Source: an uncultured Christensenellaceae bacterium
Lineage (GTDB): Bacteria > Bacillota > Clostridia > Christensenellales > CAG-314
NCBI GenBank assembly: GCA_910586905.1
Contig: CAJUIV010000011.1
Location: forward strand, 1-47,094
Length of the DNA stretch: 47,094 nucleotides
Reading direction: 5' to 3'
Position 1 is the first letter of the stretch. Every line of letters starts with the position of its first letter. Positions 1-6,885 of the stretch are shown piece after piece. Position numbers and translations under genes: made by a program. A model generated the notes under the pieces. It searched no databases and was not told the DNA's origin. It saw only the letters and a list, made by a program, of their open reading frames with translations.

Positions 1-15
1 GTAAACCTCCACCGA

Positions 16-36
16 ACCACCGGACTATCCGGTGGT
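16..36 (+). repeat. Short palindrome, REP-like, at the left end of the window
   Basis: A perfect 9-bp stem (ACCACCGGA / TCCGGTGGT) around the loop CTA, followed by TTTTC. It could act as a + strand terminator, but no + strand gene is visible before it. A sister hairpin with the same CTA loop and the same CCACC/GGTGG outer stem lies at the other end of the window (47051-47069). The pairing suggests a dispersed palindromic repeat; IS200/IS605-associated or REP-like hairpins look like this, but that identity is inference. Confidence 0.6.
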
Positions 37-52
37 TTTCTTGAGACAAAAA

Positions 53-75
53 AGACCGTCCAATTCGGACGGTCT
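53..75 (-). terminator. Intrinsic terminator after the first membrane-protein gene
   Basis: Perfect 9-bp inverted repeat (AGACCGTCC / GGACGGTCT, loop of 5). Read on the minus strand it is followed by a run of T and lies 5 bases past the stop codon of the gene ending at 81. Confidence 0.85.
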
Positions 76-80
76 AAAAA

Positions 81-734
81 CTATTCGGATTTTTTCGTTT
101 CGGCAGACTGCGTCGAGACGTAGTTAATCAACGCTTTGTTTAACGAATTAACGCAAGCGTTAACGCTGTTTTCGTCTACGATTCCGCTAAGAAGTCGCGC
201 CAGTTTTTGACGTTTTACGTCCTCGCTCTCGTCCGATTGATATATACTCAAAGCGTTTGAAGATACGAGTTTTACCTGCGCTAAAAAGTCCTGCAAACTC
301 AATTTTTTATTAACCAACATACTGCGCGCTTCGCCGAAATACAATAACTGCGAATAAAAGACTGCAAATACGTCGTCGCTCAAAAGTTTGTTTAAACTCT
401 TACCCGAAAGAGACGAAACAAACCGAAACATAGCGGCAGCCAACGCTCCTATCGCGGCGCAATTTACGGCAAGATTTACGATAAGCGCAAAGTCGAATAC
501 TTTTACGCCCTTTACGCAAAATTCGTTTACAACCGAAAATACCGCCCCGAAAACGAAAGGCAACAATACCGCAAAGTCGAATTTATGCAGAATATCTACC
601 TTTACTTTGTTTACGAACAGTTTTTTAAACGCCTGCGTCAAAACGCAGGTTAATAACGCGTAGATAACGAAATACGCGTTGTCGCCGTTCTTGATAAACG
701 CAAACAGCGAATCTAAAAAAGTTTCAAAATCCAT
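81..734 (-). CDS. Small membrane protein of unknown function, about 3 TM segments
   Basis: Protein of 217 residues that I do not recognise. The start at 734 is chosen because AAAGGAG lies just upstream of that ATG; a longer reading to 812 would run through the 5' leader. Three hydrophobic segments lie near residues 18-36, 52-72 and 79-106, followed by a hydrophilic, mostly helical C-terminal half of about 110 residues rich in K, S and D that is probably cytoplasmic. No signal peptide cleavage site or catalytic motif is evident. The gene stands alone with its own promoter (829-856) and terminator (53-75). Size and topology are compatible with a holin-like or envelope accessory protein, but nothing in the sequence proves that and no phage genes are nearby. 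Confidence 0.75.
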   Translation of the reverse strand: MDFETFLDSLFAFIKNGDNAYFVIYALLTCVLTQAFKKLFVNKVKVDILHKFDFAVLLPFVFGAVFSVVNEFCVKGVKVFDFALIVNLAVNCAAIGALAAAMFRFVSSLSGKSLNKLLSDDVFAVFYSQLLYFGEARSMLVNKKLSLQDFLAQVKLVSSNALSIYQSDESEDVKRQKLARLLSGIVDENSVNACVNSLNKALINYVSTQSAETKKSE

Positions 735-790
735 AATCCGTATTTCTCCTTTAATAAAAATAAAGAGAACACGGTCCCTGAATTCCCATC

Positions 791-822
791 GTAAAACCGT
801 CAGTCCCCGCAAACGGTTTTAC
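791..822 (-). promoter_or_regulatory. Perfect hairpin in the 5' leader of the first gene
   Basis: A perfect 10-bp inverted repeat (GTAAAACCGT / ACGGTTTTAC, loop of 12) lies between the predicted promoter and the ribosome binding site of the gene starting at 734. There is no T run after it, so it is more likely an mRNA 5' stabiliser or a protein site than a terminator. Confidence 0.5.
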
Positions 823-828
823 ATTTCT

Positions 829-856
829 ATTGTACCACGGATTTTTTTAAAATCAA
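829..856 (-). promoter_or_regulatory. Predicted sigma-A promoter for the first membrane-protein gene
   Basis: Read on the minus strand: -35 TTGATT (851-856), 16-base spacer, -10 TACAAT (829-834). This gives a leader of about 90 bases. Confidence 0.55.
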
Positions 857-863
857 GTTTTTG

Positions 864-920
864 TGTCAAGCCGTAAAACGCAAACGGCTTGACTCAGTTA
901 TAGCAAGCCGTTTGCGTTTT
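864..920 (-). terminator. Terminator region with two mutually exclusive hairpins
   Basis: One inverted repeat pairs 864-873 with 883-892 (GTCAAGCCGT / ACGGCTTGAC). A second, perfect 16-bp repeat pairs 875-890 with 904-919. They share bases, so only one can form at a time. On the minus strand the long stem starts at the stop codon of the anti-sigma gene (919). Its T tract is weak, with ACAAAAACTTGATTTT further on. Confidence 0.6.
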
Positions 921-2604
921 ACCATCTGTCGTGAAAAGGCGGTTTCGGCTCGCCGTGAGGCTCTTTGCCGTACACGTTGCCCCAACGGTCGAACTCGAAC
1001 TCGTAGTGATGTCCGCCGAAATCGAATTCGAAATCGTAATCGTCGCCGTCGAAATCCCAGTCGTCGTCCTCCCAAAATTTGTCGAATTCGTCAAAAAATT
1101 CTTCGCCGAAACCGAACATATCGTGCAGTTTGTCTTTTATGTTATCCTTAACCACGTTTTCGTATTCGGCGGTTTCTTTGGAAAGTATCGATTTGTTTAC
1201 CGCGTCTATTTTGTAAGTATACTGCAAAGTGCCGCTTACAAACTGCAAAGTGTACGTAAGACCGTCGGCGGTTTTCTCCGCCGTAACTCTGTAACGTTCC
1301 AATCTGTCGAGTTTGCTCCAACCGTCGGTATTGTTAGCCATAAACCAGTCGTCAAGCTGATTGCGCGTAAGATAACTGTCCTCTCCGCTTATATCCAGCA
1401 ATTCGTAACTTTGATATAGCGTTTTGCCGTAACAGTCTATTTCGTATTCGTAATAAGCGTCGCCGCATTTGAAACTGATTTCGTATACCGCGTAGCGATA
1501 GTAACCCGATTGAACCGTATACAGGTTTTCGGCGTTTTCCTCCAAGACGTCCGCGTCGGCAAAAACCGCGGCTTTTATCCGGTCGAGAGAAAGCGTTTCG
1601 GAAGTTTGGTCGGGACGGTTGCTACCGATTATTTCCTTTTGAAATTTTACTACTCTGCCGCTTACCGCGCCGATTTCGACTTCGTAAAAATATCCGTTGT
1701 AAATAAATTCGATTTCGTACACCATCACTCCGCCGCCGTACTCGAGCTTGTTATTGCGTATCGTTACGTCTTCGCTGTTCTCCGTTAAGCCGTCTACATC
1801 GAGCAAATCAAGCGCTTTTTGAACGGCGGCTTCCGCTCCTATATTGCTCGCGCTGCCGCTTTGAGTAACGTCGCCGTCCGTTATACCCAAATTCGACAAA
1901 AGCAACGATAATTCGTTAACGGACAAATCGACAAGCTGCTCCACTTCGTAATCGCTTTGATTGGATATTTTGTATATCAGCTGAGCTTTCCCAAACGAAA
2001 TACCGTTATTTTTTGCAATAGCGGATATTACGTCGTCGGTTTTTATCCATTGGCTTACAACCGACGCGTCGATATCCATTTCCTTTAAGGTTAAAGTTAT
2101 TTCGTCCGCGACGATGTTTGCAAGTTCTTCGTAAACGTTTTTGTTCGAATCGACGCTTACAAGTACCGAATTCGCCAATTCGTTCAAATAGCCGTTACGC
2201 AGCATAGAGCCGATAAGCGCGTTTACGCATACCTCCAGCTGACAGCCTTTAAAATCCATTTTACCTACTATAATCTCGCCGTCGTCGTTTAAGGATTCTA
2301 CTTTTATAACTTTCTTGCTGCGGTTAAGATAAATTTGAACGCTTGGGTTTACGTCCAACGATATTGTGGACGCCGAAGCAGATTCCGCGCCGAAAATCCC
2401 TCCGCCTACAACCGCTGTTACCGCTAGTACAAGCGCAAGACAGAAAGTTGCTATCTTCCAAACCAAGTTGTTTCCGCGCGCCGAAACTGCGCGCGAACGG
2501 TTTACGTCCAAACCGCTTACGCCGGTAATCACCTTATCGCAAACGTTGGGGGTTACGCCGTTAAACCCTTTTTTTAACTTGCTTTCTACTTCTTTTTTGT
2601 TCAT
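919..2604 (-). CDS. RsgI-like membrane anti-sigma factor with PepSY-like repeats and an acidic tail
   Basis: Probable anti-sigma factor of 561 residues. It has a cytoplasmic N-terminus of about 46 residues, one TM segment near 47-71, then the segment ASASTISLDVNPSVQIYLN, which is the hallmark of the domain following the membrane segment in RsgI-type proteins. Further out are three stretches resembling PepSY units (about 255-325, 340-402, 410-475; for example YEIEFIYNGYFYEVEIGAVS). The C-terminus (about 495-545) is extremely rich in D, E, F, W and Y, with HH at 532-533. The start at 2604 has GGGAG eight bases upstream. It lies 56 bases downstream of the ECF sigma gene, the classic sigma/anti-sigma order. 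In RsgI families the outer part senses a ligand and the inner part holds the sigma factor; here the ligand is unknown, and the acidic tail suggests metal or cation binding (inference). Confidence 0.8.
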   Translation of the reverse strand: MNKKEVESKLKKGFNGVTPNVCDKVITGVSGLDVNRSRAVSARGNNLVWKIATFCLALVLAVTAVVGGGIFGAESASASTISLDVNPSVQIYLNRSKKVIKVESLNDDGEIIVGKMDFKGCQLEVCVNALIGSMLRNGYLNELANSVLVSVDSNKNVYEELANIVADEITLTLKEMDIDASVVSQWIKTDDVISAIAKNNGISFGKAQLIYKISNQSDYEVEQLVDLSVNELSLLLSNLGITDGDVTQSGSASNIGAEAAVQKALDLLDVDGLTENSEDVTIRNNKLEYGGGVMVYEIEFIYNGYFYEVEIGAVSGRVVKFQKEIIGSNRPDQTSETLSLDRIKAAVFADADVLEENAENLYTVQSGYYRYAVYEISFKCGDAYYEYEIDCYGKTLYQSYELLDISGEDSYLTRNQLDDWFMANNTDGWSKLDRLERYRVTAEKTADGLTYTLQFVSGTLQYTYKIDAVNKSILSKETAEYENVVKDNIKDKLHDMFGFGEEFFDEFDKFWEDDDWDFDGDDYDFEFDFGGHHYEFEFDRWGNVYGKEPHGEPKPPFHDRW

Positions 2605-2660
2605 TTAATCGTCTCCCACTAAGTTATTACGGCAAATTCGCCGTACGCACGAAATCGGTT

Positions 2661-3215
2661 TTATACATTTTCGTATATTTTTTGAAGTTTTTTGAGCGCT
2701 CGGTTGTATTTTGACAATACTGTGGAGAGCGGCAATTCCGTAAGTTTGGCTATATCTTTGTGTTTCAAACCGGACATGGCGTGAAGAACCACTATTTGCC
2801 GTTCGTCTTCGCCGAGTTTAGACAAACATTTCGTTACGACCAGTTTGTCTTCTACGGAAACGTCGGGTTTGATAACGATTTGTTTTTCCAAATCTTCGTC
2901 GGAAATATCCACGAACCACGACTGCTTGCGAAACCGCGAATAACATAAATTTTTAGTTATCGTGAGCAGCCACGCCATAGGCTTGCCTTGCGATACGTAA
3001 TTGTGCGCAGACTCGTACACTTTTACGTATACGTCGTGAAGTACGTCCTGCGCGTCGTAAGCGTTACGCAATATCGACAAAGCGTACGCGTAAATGACGC
3101 TGTCCGTCGCTTCGTACAGCATTGCAAGCGCGTTAAGGTCATCGCTCGCAACCGCGAAAATACATTGGTCTACGTATTTCGCGTCCAAACGGGCGTCTTT
3201 AGTTTTTTGGGGCAT
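2661..3215 (-). CDS. ECF-type RNA polymerase sigma factor
   Basis: Protein of 184 residues with a sigma-70 region 2 (about 30-97, with the pattern YDAQDVLHDVYVKVYE) and a region 4 helix-turn-helix (about 125-180, with LKHKDIAKLTELPLSTVLSK). There is no region 1.1 or 3, as usual for ECF sigma factors. The start at 3215 has AGAGGA upstream. It is followed by the RsgI-like anti-sigma gene, so the pair is most likely one transcript and the membrane protein its regulator. An inverted repeat at 3240-3255 in the promoter region could be involved in control. Target genes cannot be named from this window. Confidence 0.92.
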   Translation of the reverse strand: MPQKTKDARLDAKYVDQCIFAVASDDLNALAMLYEATDSVIYAYALSILRNAYDAQDVLHDVYVKVYESAHNYVSQGKPMAWLLTITKNLCYSRFRKQSWFVDISDEDLEKQIVIKPDVSVEDKLVVTKCLSKLGEDERQIVVLHAMSGLKHKDIAKLTELPLSTVLSKYNRALKKLQKIYENV

Positions 3216-3239
3216 AACGTTTTCCTCTTTTCATAAAAA

Positions 3240-3255
3240 CAACGTAACGTCGTTG
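3240..3255. promoter_or_regulatory. Inverted repeat upstream of the sigma factor gene
   Basis: CAACG and CGTTG arms separated by 6 bases, about 25 bases before the sigma factor start codon. It may be an operator or part of an autoregulated promoter. No clear -10/-35 pair was recognised here. Confidence 0.3.
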
Positions 3256-3323
3256 CGTTTTATCGCAAATTATTTATTTTTTTGGAATTTTAAGTCGCGC
3301 GCAAACAGACCAAGAGTAAAAAA

Positions 3324-3348
3324 GGATAACCTGCAAAGCAAATTATCC
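3324..3348 (-). terminator. Intrinsic terminator after rsmI
   Basis: GGATAA / TTATCC stem (3324-3329 and 3343-3348). On the minus strand a run of six T follows directly. It lies about 45 bases past the rsmI stop. Confidence 0.7.
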
Positions 3349-3391
3349 GATTAGATTTTTTTTACTGCATCGACCTTTTACGGAACTGATA

Positions 3392-4177
3392 CTATTTTTT
3401 TATCGTGTACTTGTAAATTTCGTTTTTGGGAACGTTCCTGTCGCGGGCAACGGCTTTTACGGCGTCGTTTTTAGTCATACCGCCGTTTACGTAATAGTTT
3501 AGATGCTCCTCTACCGACAGCGCACACAAAGGATTTTCTTCCGCTTGACGGTTTACCACCAAAACGAACTCGCCCTTATCGTCGTCAATTTCGTCGGACA
3601 GTCGGCAAAAACGCGCCCGCTCGTGAGTTTTGCTTATCTCCTTTACTAAACAGCATTCTCTGTCGCCGAAGCGGGAAAGCAGATAAGCCATATTTTCCTT
3701 TATATCGTGTACGGAAACGTAAAATACCGAAACGCCGGGCGCGCCGTCTAAAAGTTTATCGCGCTCGTTTTTCTTTTCCGGCAAAAAACCGTAGTAAGTA
3801 AAGGGCGGCAAGTAGCCCGAAAGCACGAAAGCGTTTACAAACGCGCTTGCGCCGCTCAGTACCGTGTATGGATAGTTTTTATCTTTAAGTGCGTTAACCA
3901 AAACGTTTCCCGGGTCGTTTATGCAGGGCATACCGGCGTCAGATATAACCGCGACGTCTTCGCCGTTTTCGCAAAAAGACAAAACGAAGTCCAAACTCTT
4001 TTTTTCGTTAAATTTGTGATACGCGTATAATGGTTTGGAAACTCCGTAGTAATCGAGAAGCACTTTGCTATGGCGCGTGTCTTCGCAGAAAATTGCGGAT
4101 ACGTTTTTTAACGTTTCCACAGCGCGAAAGGTTATTTCGCTTAAATTTCCTATTGGAGTAGCTACAAAATAAACCAT
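3392..4177 (-). CDS. rsmI: 16S rRNA (cytidine1402-2'-O)-methyltransferase RsmI
   Basis: Protein of 261 residues, close to the family length. SAM-dependent enzyme of the tetrapyrrole-methylase fold that methylates the 2'-OH of C1402 in the ribosomal decoding centre. Visible family signatures are VYFVATPIGNL near the N-terminus, CEDTRHSKVLL (31-41), and the glycine-rich SDAGMPCINDPG (about 79-90). The start ATG at 4177 follows AAGGGAGG at good spacing. The gene lies 104 bases downstream of trmN6, an order also seen in other Bacillota (yabB-yazA-rsmI in Bacillus), but the GIY-YIG gene that often sits between them is absent here. A terminator follows at 3324-3348. Confidence 0.95.
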   Translation of the reverse strand: MVYFVATPIGNLSEITFRAVETLKNVSAIFCEDTRHSKVLLDYYGVSKPLYAYHKFNEKKSLDFVLSFCENGEDVAVISDAGMPCINDPGNVLVNALKDKNYPYTVLSGASAFVNAFVLSGYLPPFTYYGFLPEKKNERDKLLDGAPGVSVFYVSVHDIKENMAYLLSRFGDRECCLVKEISKTHERARFCRLSDEIDDDKGEFVLVVNRQAEENPLCALSVEEHLNYYVNGGMTKNDAVKAVARDRNVPKNEIYKYTIKK

Positions 4178-4281
4178 AAAACCTCCCTTATTACAAAGAT
4201 GCGCTCGGCGTTTATATCCTTAGAGTTTTCCATAGTAACGCCTCGAATAACTTTCTTCTATGCAAACACGTCCGGCTTTGC

Positions 4282-4968
4282 CTACGAAACGTATATCGGC
4301 AGCCGCAGCTTACAGTCCTTTCCGCCGCATTTTACCGCGCGCACCAATACGAGGTTGGGTTCCCTGCCTTCACGCGGACAAACGGGGACGATTTCCTTTA
4401 CTGACAAATTGTTGTCGCCGCACAAAGTAACTATTTCCGCAAGCCTCTCCGACTGATGCACTAAATAAAACGTTCCGCGGTTGTTTAACGTTTTGCCTGC
4501 GGACTCGATAACGTCGCTTAACGTAGCAGCAATTTCGTGTCTGCACAGCGCGATGTTTTCGGCAAGCTGACGTTCTCCGCTGCCTATTTTGCGGTACGGA
4601 GGATTGCACACTACCACGTCGGCAGGTTTGTCTATAAACTTTGGAGCGTCTTTAAGGTTTCCGCAAACGACTTCTATTTGTCCGCTCATACCGTTTAACT
4701 CTACGCTTCGGCGAGCCATATCGGCAAGATTTTGCTGCAATTCGATTGCGACGATTTTGGAAGGTTTCTTTTTACGCGCTACAAGAATGCTTATCACTCC
4801 GCTGCCCGCTCCGAACTCTACGCACAGTTTGCCATGCATATCGCCGCAGAAATTGGCAAGCAGCACCGCGTCGGTAGTAAAACGGTATTCGTCGGCGGAT
4901 TGAATTATCCGCAGTCCGTCGTACTGTAAATCTTCTATTTTTTCGTTCGCTTTAAGTTCTACTTGCAT
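4282..4968 (-). CDS. trmN6: tRNA1(Val) adenine-37 N6-methyltransferase-like (YfiC/YabB family)
   Basis: Protein of 228 residues from the ATG at 4968. It has a Rossmann methyltransferase fold with the SAM loop EFGAGSGVISIL (about 51-62) and the catalytic NPPY motif of N6-adenine methylases in DVVVCNPPYRK (about 117-127). The N-terminal pattern (LQYDGLRIIQSADEYRFTTD) is typical of TrmN6/YfiC proteins and begins right after this ATG, which favours it. A TTG at 4995 with AAAGGG seven bases upstream would add 9 residues and cannot be excluded. Upstream of rsmI and probably co-transcribed with it. Confidence 0.88.
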   Translation of the reverse strand: MQVELKANEKIEDLQYDGLRIIQSADEYRFTTDAVLLANFCGDMHGKLCVEFGAGSGVISILVARKKKPSKIVAIELQQNLADMARRSVELNGMSGQIEVVCGNLKDAPKFIDKPADVVVCNPPYRKIGSGERQLAENIALCRHEIAATLSDVIESAGKTLNNRGTFYLVHQSERLAEIVTLCGDNNLSVKEIVPVCPREGREPNLVLVRAVKCGGKDCKLRLPIYVS

Positions 4969-5105
4969 AGTCTGACATAATACCCGTTTGCACAATTTAA
5001 CGCCCTTTGTTAGAGCCGCAAAAAAAAATATTGCTGCTCGTCAAATAACTCGCAATTATTGTACATTATAAAGTAAAAATAGTAAAGGACATTTTCGCAT
5101 CATAC

Positions 5106-5375
5106 TTACGCAAGTTCCAAACCCAATTTTATGCCCAGCTTAATGCCCGCTTCGTAATACGCTATCACTTCTTCCGCACAGCAATTATCGCATGCGGCTT
5201 TATAACGCTCGAATAAATCTAAAAAATTTTCATCGCGTCCAAATTTAGCCGTTATTTCTTTATCTAATTCGTCCCAAATTTTTCCGAACGCTTTATAATC
5301 CTCGGTCATTTTTACGTCGTCCATTGTGCAGGACTTGTCATATTTACCGCTCCCGATATCGTTTTTTAGCATCAT
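5106..5375 (-). CDS. Small acidic protein, DUF6809-like, paralogue A
   Basis: Protein of 89 residues without TM segments, predicted mostly helical. It is clearly related to the 91-residue protein at 5787-6062: both end with a stretch of the form AEEV(I/E)xYYEAGIK(L/F)Gx(K/L)LGxEL, and both have a central pattern of lengths and acidic/aromatic residues such as LFERYK / LFEKFK. This pattern resembles the DUF6809 family of small Clostridia proteins, a recollection not verified here. It is transcribed divergently from the XRE regulator at 5446 across a short region holding a palindrome, so it may be a target of that regulator. The ribosome binding site is weak (TGGAA). Function unknown. Confidence 0.7.
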   Translation of the reverse strand: MMLKNDIGSGKYDKSCTMDDVKMTEDYKAFGKIWDELDKEITAKFGRDENFLDLFERYKAACDNCCAEEVIAYYEAGIKLGIKLGLELA

Positions 5376-5395
5376 AATGCTATTTTATTCCATTT

Positions 5396-5415
5396 TATCA
5401 TCATGATGATATAAT
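5396..5415. promoter_or_regulatory. Operator-like palindrome overlapping the XRE promoter
   Basis: A perfect 16-bp palindrome, TATCATCATGATGATA (5396-5411), directly followed by and overlapping the -10 hexamer TATAAT (5410-5415) for the + strand regulator gene. It lies in the 70-base divergent region between the small protein gene and the XRE gene. Its position in the core promoter suggests autorepression by the XRE protein. Confidence 0.6.
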
Positions 5416-5445
5416 GTCAAGTATAAAATTTGTTTTGGAGAATTT

Positions 5446-5652
5446 ATGAAAATTATCGTTGCCGAAAGAATAAGAAAGTTGATGCAATGCGAAGGTTTAA
5501 ATCAAACTCAGCTAGCCGAAAAAATAGGTCTGAAACAAAATACTATAAGCGCTTGGCTTGCCGAGAAAAACGAGCCGTCGATTTCAAGCCTTTGGGCGCT
5601 TGCCGATTACTTCAATACGGATATCGACTATATTGTAGGCAGAAAAGATTGA
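5446..5652 (+). CDS. Small XRE-family transcriptional regulator
   Basis: Protein of 68 residues that is essentially one Cro/CI helix-turn-helix: ERIRKLMQCEGLNQTQLAEK, then KQNTISAWLAEKNEPS and LADYFNTDIDYIVGRKD. The ending DIDYIVGR is typical of Clostridia XRE proteins. The start at 5446 has GGAG (5437-5440) at good spacing and a TATAAT at 5410. It has no sensor domain, so it probably acts as a simple dimeric repressor. Its neighbours on both sides are the two paralogous small genes, which suggests a three-gene module. Confidence 0.9.
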   Translation: MKIIVAERIRKLMQCEGLNQTQLAEKIGLKQNTISAWLAEKNEPSISSLWALADYFNTDIDYIVGRKD

Positions 5653-5786
5653 GTTGAGTTATTTATACGGCAAAAAAGTTATCGATTACCGACGTTTAAA
5701 ATCGCTTTGCAACTTTGTAAGCGTAAAATTGTTTTATTCAGAAATTGACGGATAAAACTTTTTTATCCGCAAAATTCTACGCAACA

Positions 5787-6062
5787 CTATTCTTTCATCA
5801 GTTCTATTCCTAACAGCGCGCCGAACTTTATACCCGCCTCGTAAAACGTTTCGACTTCTTCCGCCGTTACTTCGTCGTTCGCGCGTTTAAATTTTTCAAA
5901 CAATTCGTATAGTTCGCTGTTGCTTTCCAGCTTTGCCGTAAGCGCTTCGTCCGACTCCGCCAATATACGCATAAGTCTACGGTACTCCTCGGTAACTTTT
6001 ACATGTTCCAATAAACCGGCATTACCTAAAAAGTATTGTCTGATAATCGATAGTTTTTCCAT
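5787..6062 (-). CDS. Small acidic protein, DUF6809-like, paralogue B
   Basis: Protein of 91 residues. The start at 6062 is supported by AAGGAG a few bases upstream; a reading to 6116 would include that site and is rejected. It is similar in length and pattern to the protein at 5106-5375, especially the C-terminal AEEVETFYEAGIKFGALLG and the central LYELFEKFKRA. No TM segment, Cys pair or catalytic motif is seen. It is convergent with the XRE gene and has its own inverted-repeat operator candidate at 6093-6112. Function unknown. Confidence 0.75.
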   Translation of the reverse strand: MEKLSIIRQYFLGNAGLLEHVKVTEEYRRLMRILAESDEALTAKLESNSELYELFEKFKRANDEVTAEEVETFYEAGIKFGALLGIELMKE

Positions 6063-6092
6063 ATTTATTTCTCCTTTTTTGGTTATTATAAA

Positions 6093-6112
6093 GTGATGTT
6101 GAATAACATTAC
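6093..6112. promoter_or_regulatory. Inverted repeat upstream of paralogue B
   Basis: GTGATGTT / AACATTAC arms with a 4-base spacer and one mismatch pair, 31 bases before the start codon at 6062. Its core differs from the palindrome at 5396-5411, so a common regulator is not proven. A second short palindrome, TCCACA-AC-TGTGGA, lies at 6151-6164. The rest of 6165-6380 is AT-rich and I see no gene in it. Confidence 0.4.
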
Positions 6113-6380
6113 TCATATCTTACCACTTCAAAATAAAAAAAACTTCAATTTCCACAACTGTGGACGAAAATTTTTACTTTGTATTCGTATTATAACAATT
6201 CGATTAGTTTTTGTATTCCAATATTACAAATAAGGTAAATAAGTTATACTTTTATTATAAAAAGATATCGATTATAAAGATCAAGTTAAGATAACACAAT
6301 AATTAGCGATCCAATCTATTTTTTTAAAACGTAATGTATTTTTTGATCGCGCAGACGCGACGCAGACAAGGCAAACAAAT

Positions 6381-6402
6381 AGTCCGCATTATTTTGCGGA
6401 CT
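6381..6402. terminator. GC-rich hairpin after the ferredoxin 3' region
   Basis: AGTCCGCA / TGCGGACT, a perfect 8-bp stem with 6-base loop. On the + strand it is followed by TTTTCGTTTACTTTTTTTC. On the minus strand, after the ferredoxin, the tail is ATTTGTTTG. Similar AGYCCGCAAA hairpins follow fba and gap in this window, so it is probably the ferredoxin terminator. Confidence 0.65.
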
Positions 6403-6440
6403 TTTCGTTTACTTTTTTTCTTGCTTTTCCGTCAATTTCG

Positions 6441-6546
6441 AGGGCGGAGAAGCAAGTAAGACTAGGCAGGCGCGGATTTGCCGACAGGAGTTTACTTACC
6501 GTAAACGGCTTGGGCAAAACGTAAGCATAACGCAGTATTACGAAGC
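6441..6546 (-). repeat. Copy A of a 3'-adjacent element, after the ferredoxin gene
   Basis: Read on the minus strand, this stretch aligns without gaps to 22284-22390 (after fba), with about two thirds of bases identical by eye. Shared landmarks are CAAATCCGCG versus AAAATCCGCG, TAGTCTTACTTGC versus TTGTCTTGCTCG, and TTTTGCC. It starts 16 bases after the ferredoxin stop codon and stays open in the ferredoxin reading frame for roughly 57 codons. It could be a dispersed repeat, a conserved 3' UTR element, or a remnant of coding sequence. Confidence 0.65.
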
Positions 6547-6562
6547 TTATACGCCTTCGAAA

Positions 6563-6733
6563 TTAGGCTTCTTCGATAGCGCCTACAGGACACTGCGCCG
6601 CGCAAGCGCCGCAATCAACACAAAGGTCGGCAGCAATTTCGAATTTGCCGTCGCCTTCCGAAATAGCTTCGCAAGGACAAACGCTTTGGCAACCGCCGCA
6701 AGCAATACAATCGTTAGTAATTTTGTGAGCCAT
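6563..6733 (-). CDS. 2[4Fe-4S] ferredoxin, clostridial type
   Basis: Protein of 56 residues with two CxxCxxCxxxCP clusters (CIACGGCQSVCP and CVDCGACAAQCP) in the usual pseudo-twofold layout. Small cytoplasmic electron carrier serving enzymes such as pyruvate:ferredoxin oxidoreductase and hydrogenases. The start at 6733 is chosen because GGAGAG precedes it; the upstream ATG at 6751 would put that site inside the gene. It is monocistronic, with a near-consensus promoter (6773-6801), consistent with high expression. The sequence after the stop codon is the repeat-like element at 6441-6546 and is open in the same frame. Confidence 0.96.
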   Translation of the reverse strand: MAHKITNDCIACGGCQSVCPCEAISEGDGKFEIAADLCVDCGACAAQCPVGAIEEA

Positions 6734-6772
6734 TGTTATCTCTCCTTCCATATTTTATTTTTGGATAAGACA

Positions 6773-6801
6773 ATTATACACATAATGTAAAAATTTGTCT
6801 A
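6773..6801 (-). promoter_or_regulatory. Strong sigma-A promoter of the ferredoxin gene
   Basis: On the minus strand: TAGACA (6796-6801), 17-base spacer, TATAAT (6773-6778). About 40 bases separate the -10 from the start codon. Confidence 0.8.
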
Positions 6802-6828
6802 TTTTTTTAACGGTATATGATAAAAATT

Positions 6829-6865
6829 CTTGATTTAACTTGTGCTTTTGAGTACTTAAATCAAG
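6829..6865 (-). terminator. Terminator of the CYTH-HAD-ClC operon
   Basis: Perfect 10-bp stem CTTGATTTAA / TTAAATCAAG; on the minus strand it is followed by AATTTTTATC. It lies just past the ClC stop codon at 6886. Confidence 0.75.
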
Positions 6866-6885
6866 CCCATAAACGTACCGTTCGG

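Noticed and set aside
894..1151. Arginine-rich or repetitive short frames over the end of the anti-sigma gene
   Set aside because: They are shadows of the acidic tail (GAN/TTC-rich codons) read in other frames.
4199..4281. A GIY-YIG gene remnant between trmN6 and rsmI
   Set aside because: The region is only about 100 bases and no GIY-YIG motif could be read in any frame.
6151..6164. A replication-origin-like pair of DnaA boxes (TCCACA/TGTGGA)
   Set aside because: Only one imperfect pair, with no dnaA, dnaN or further boxes nearby.
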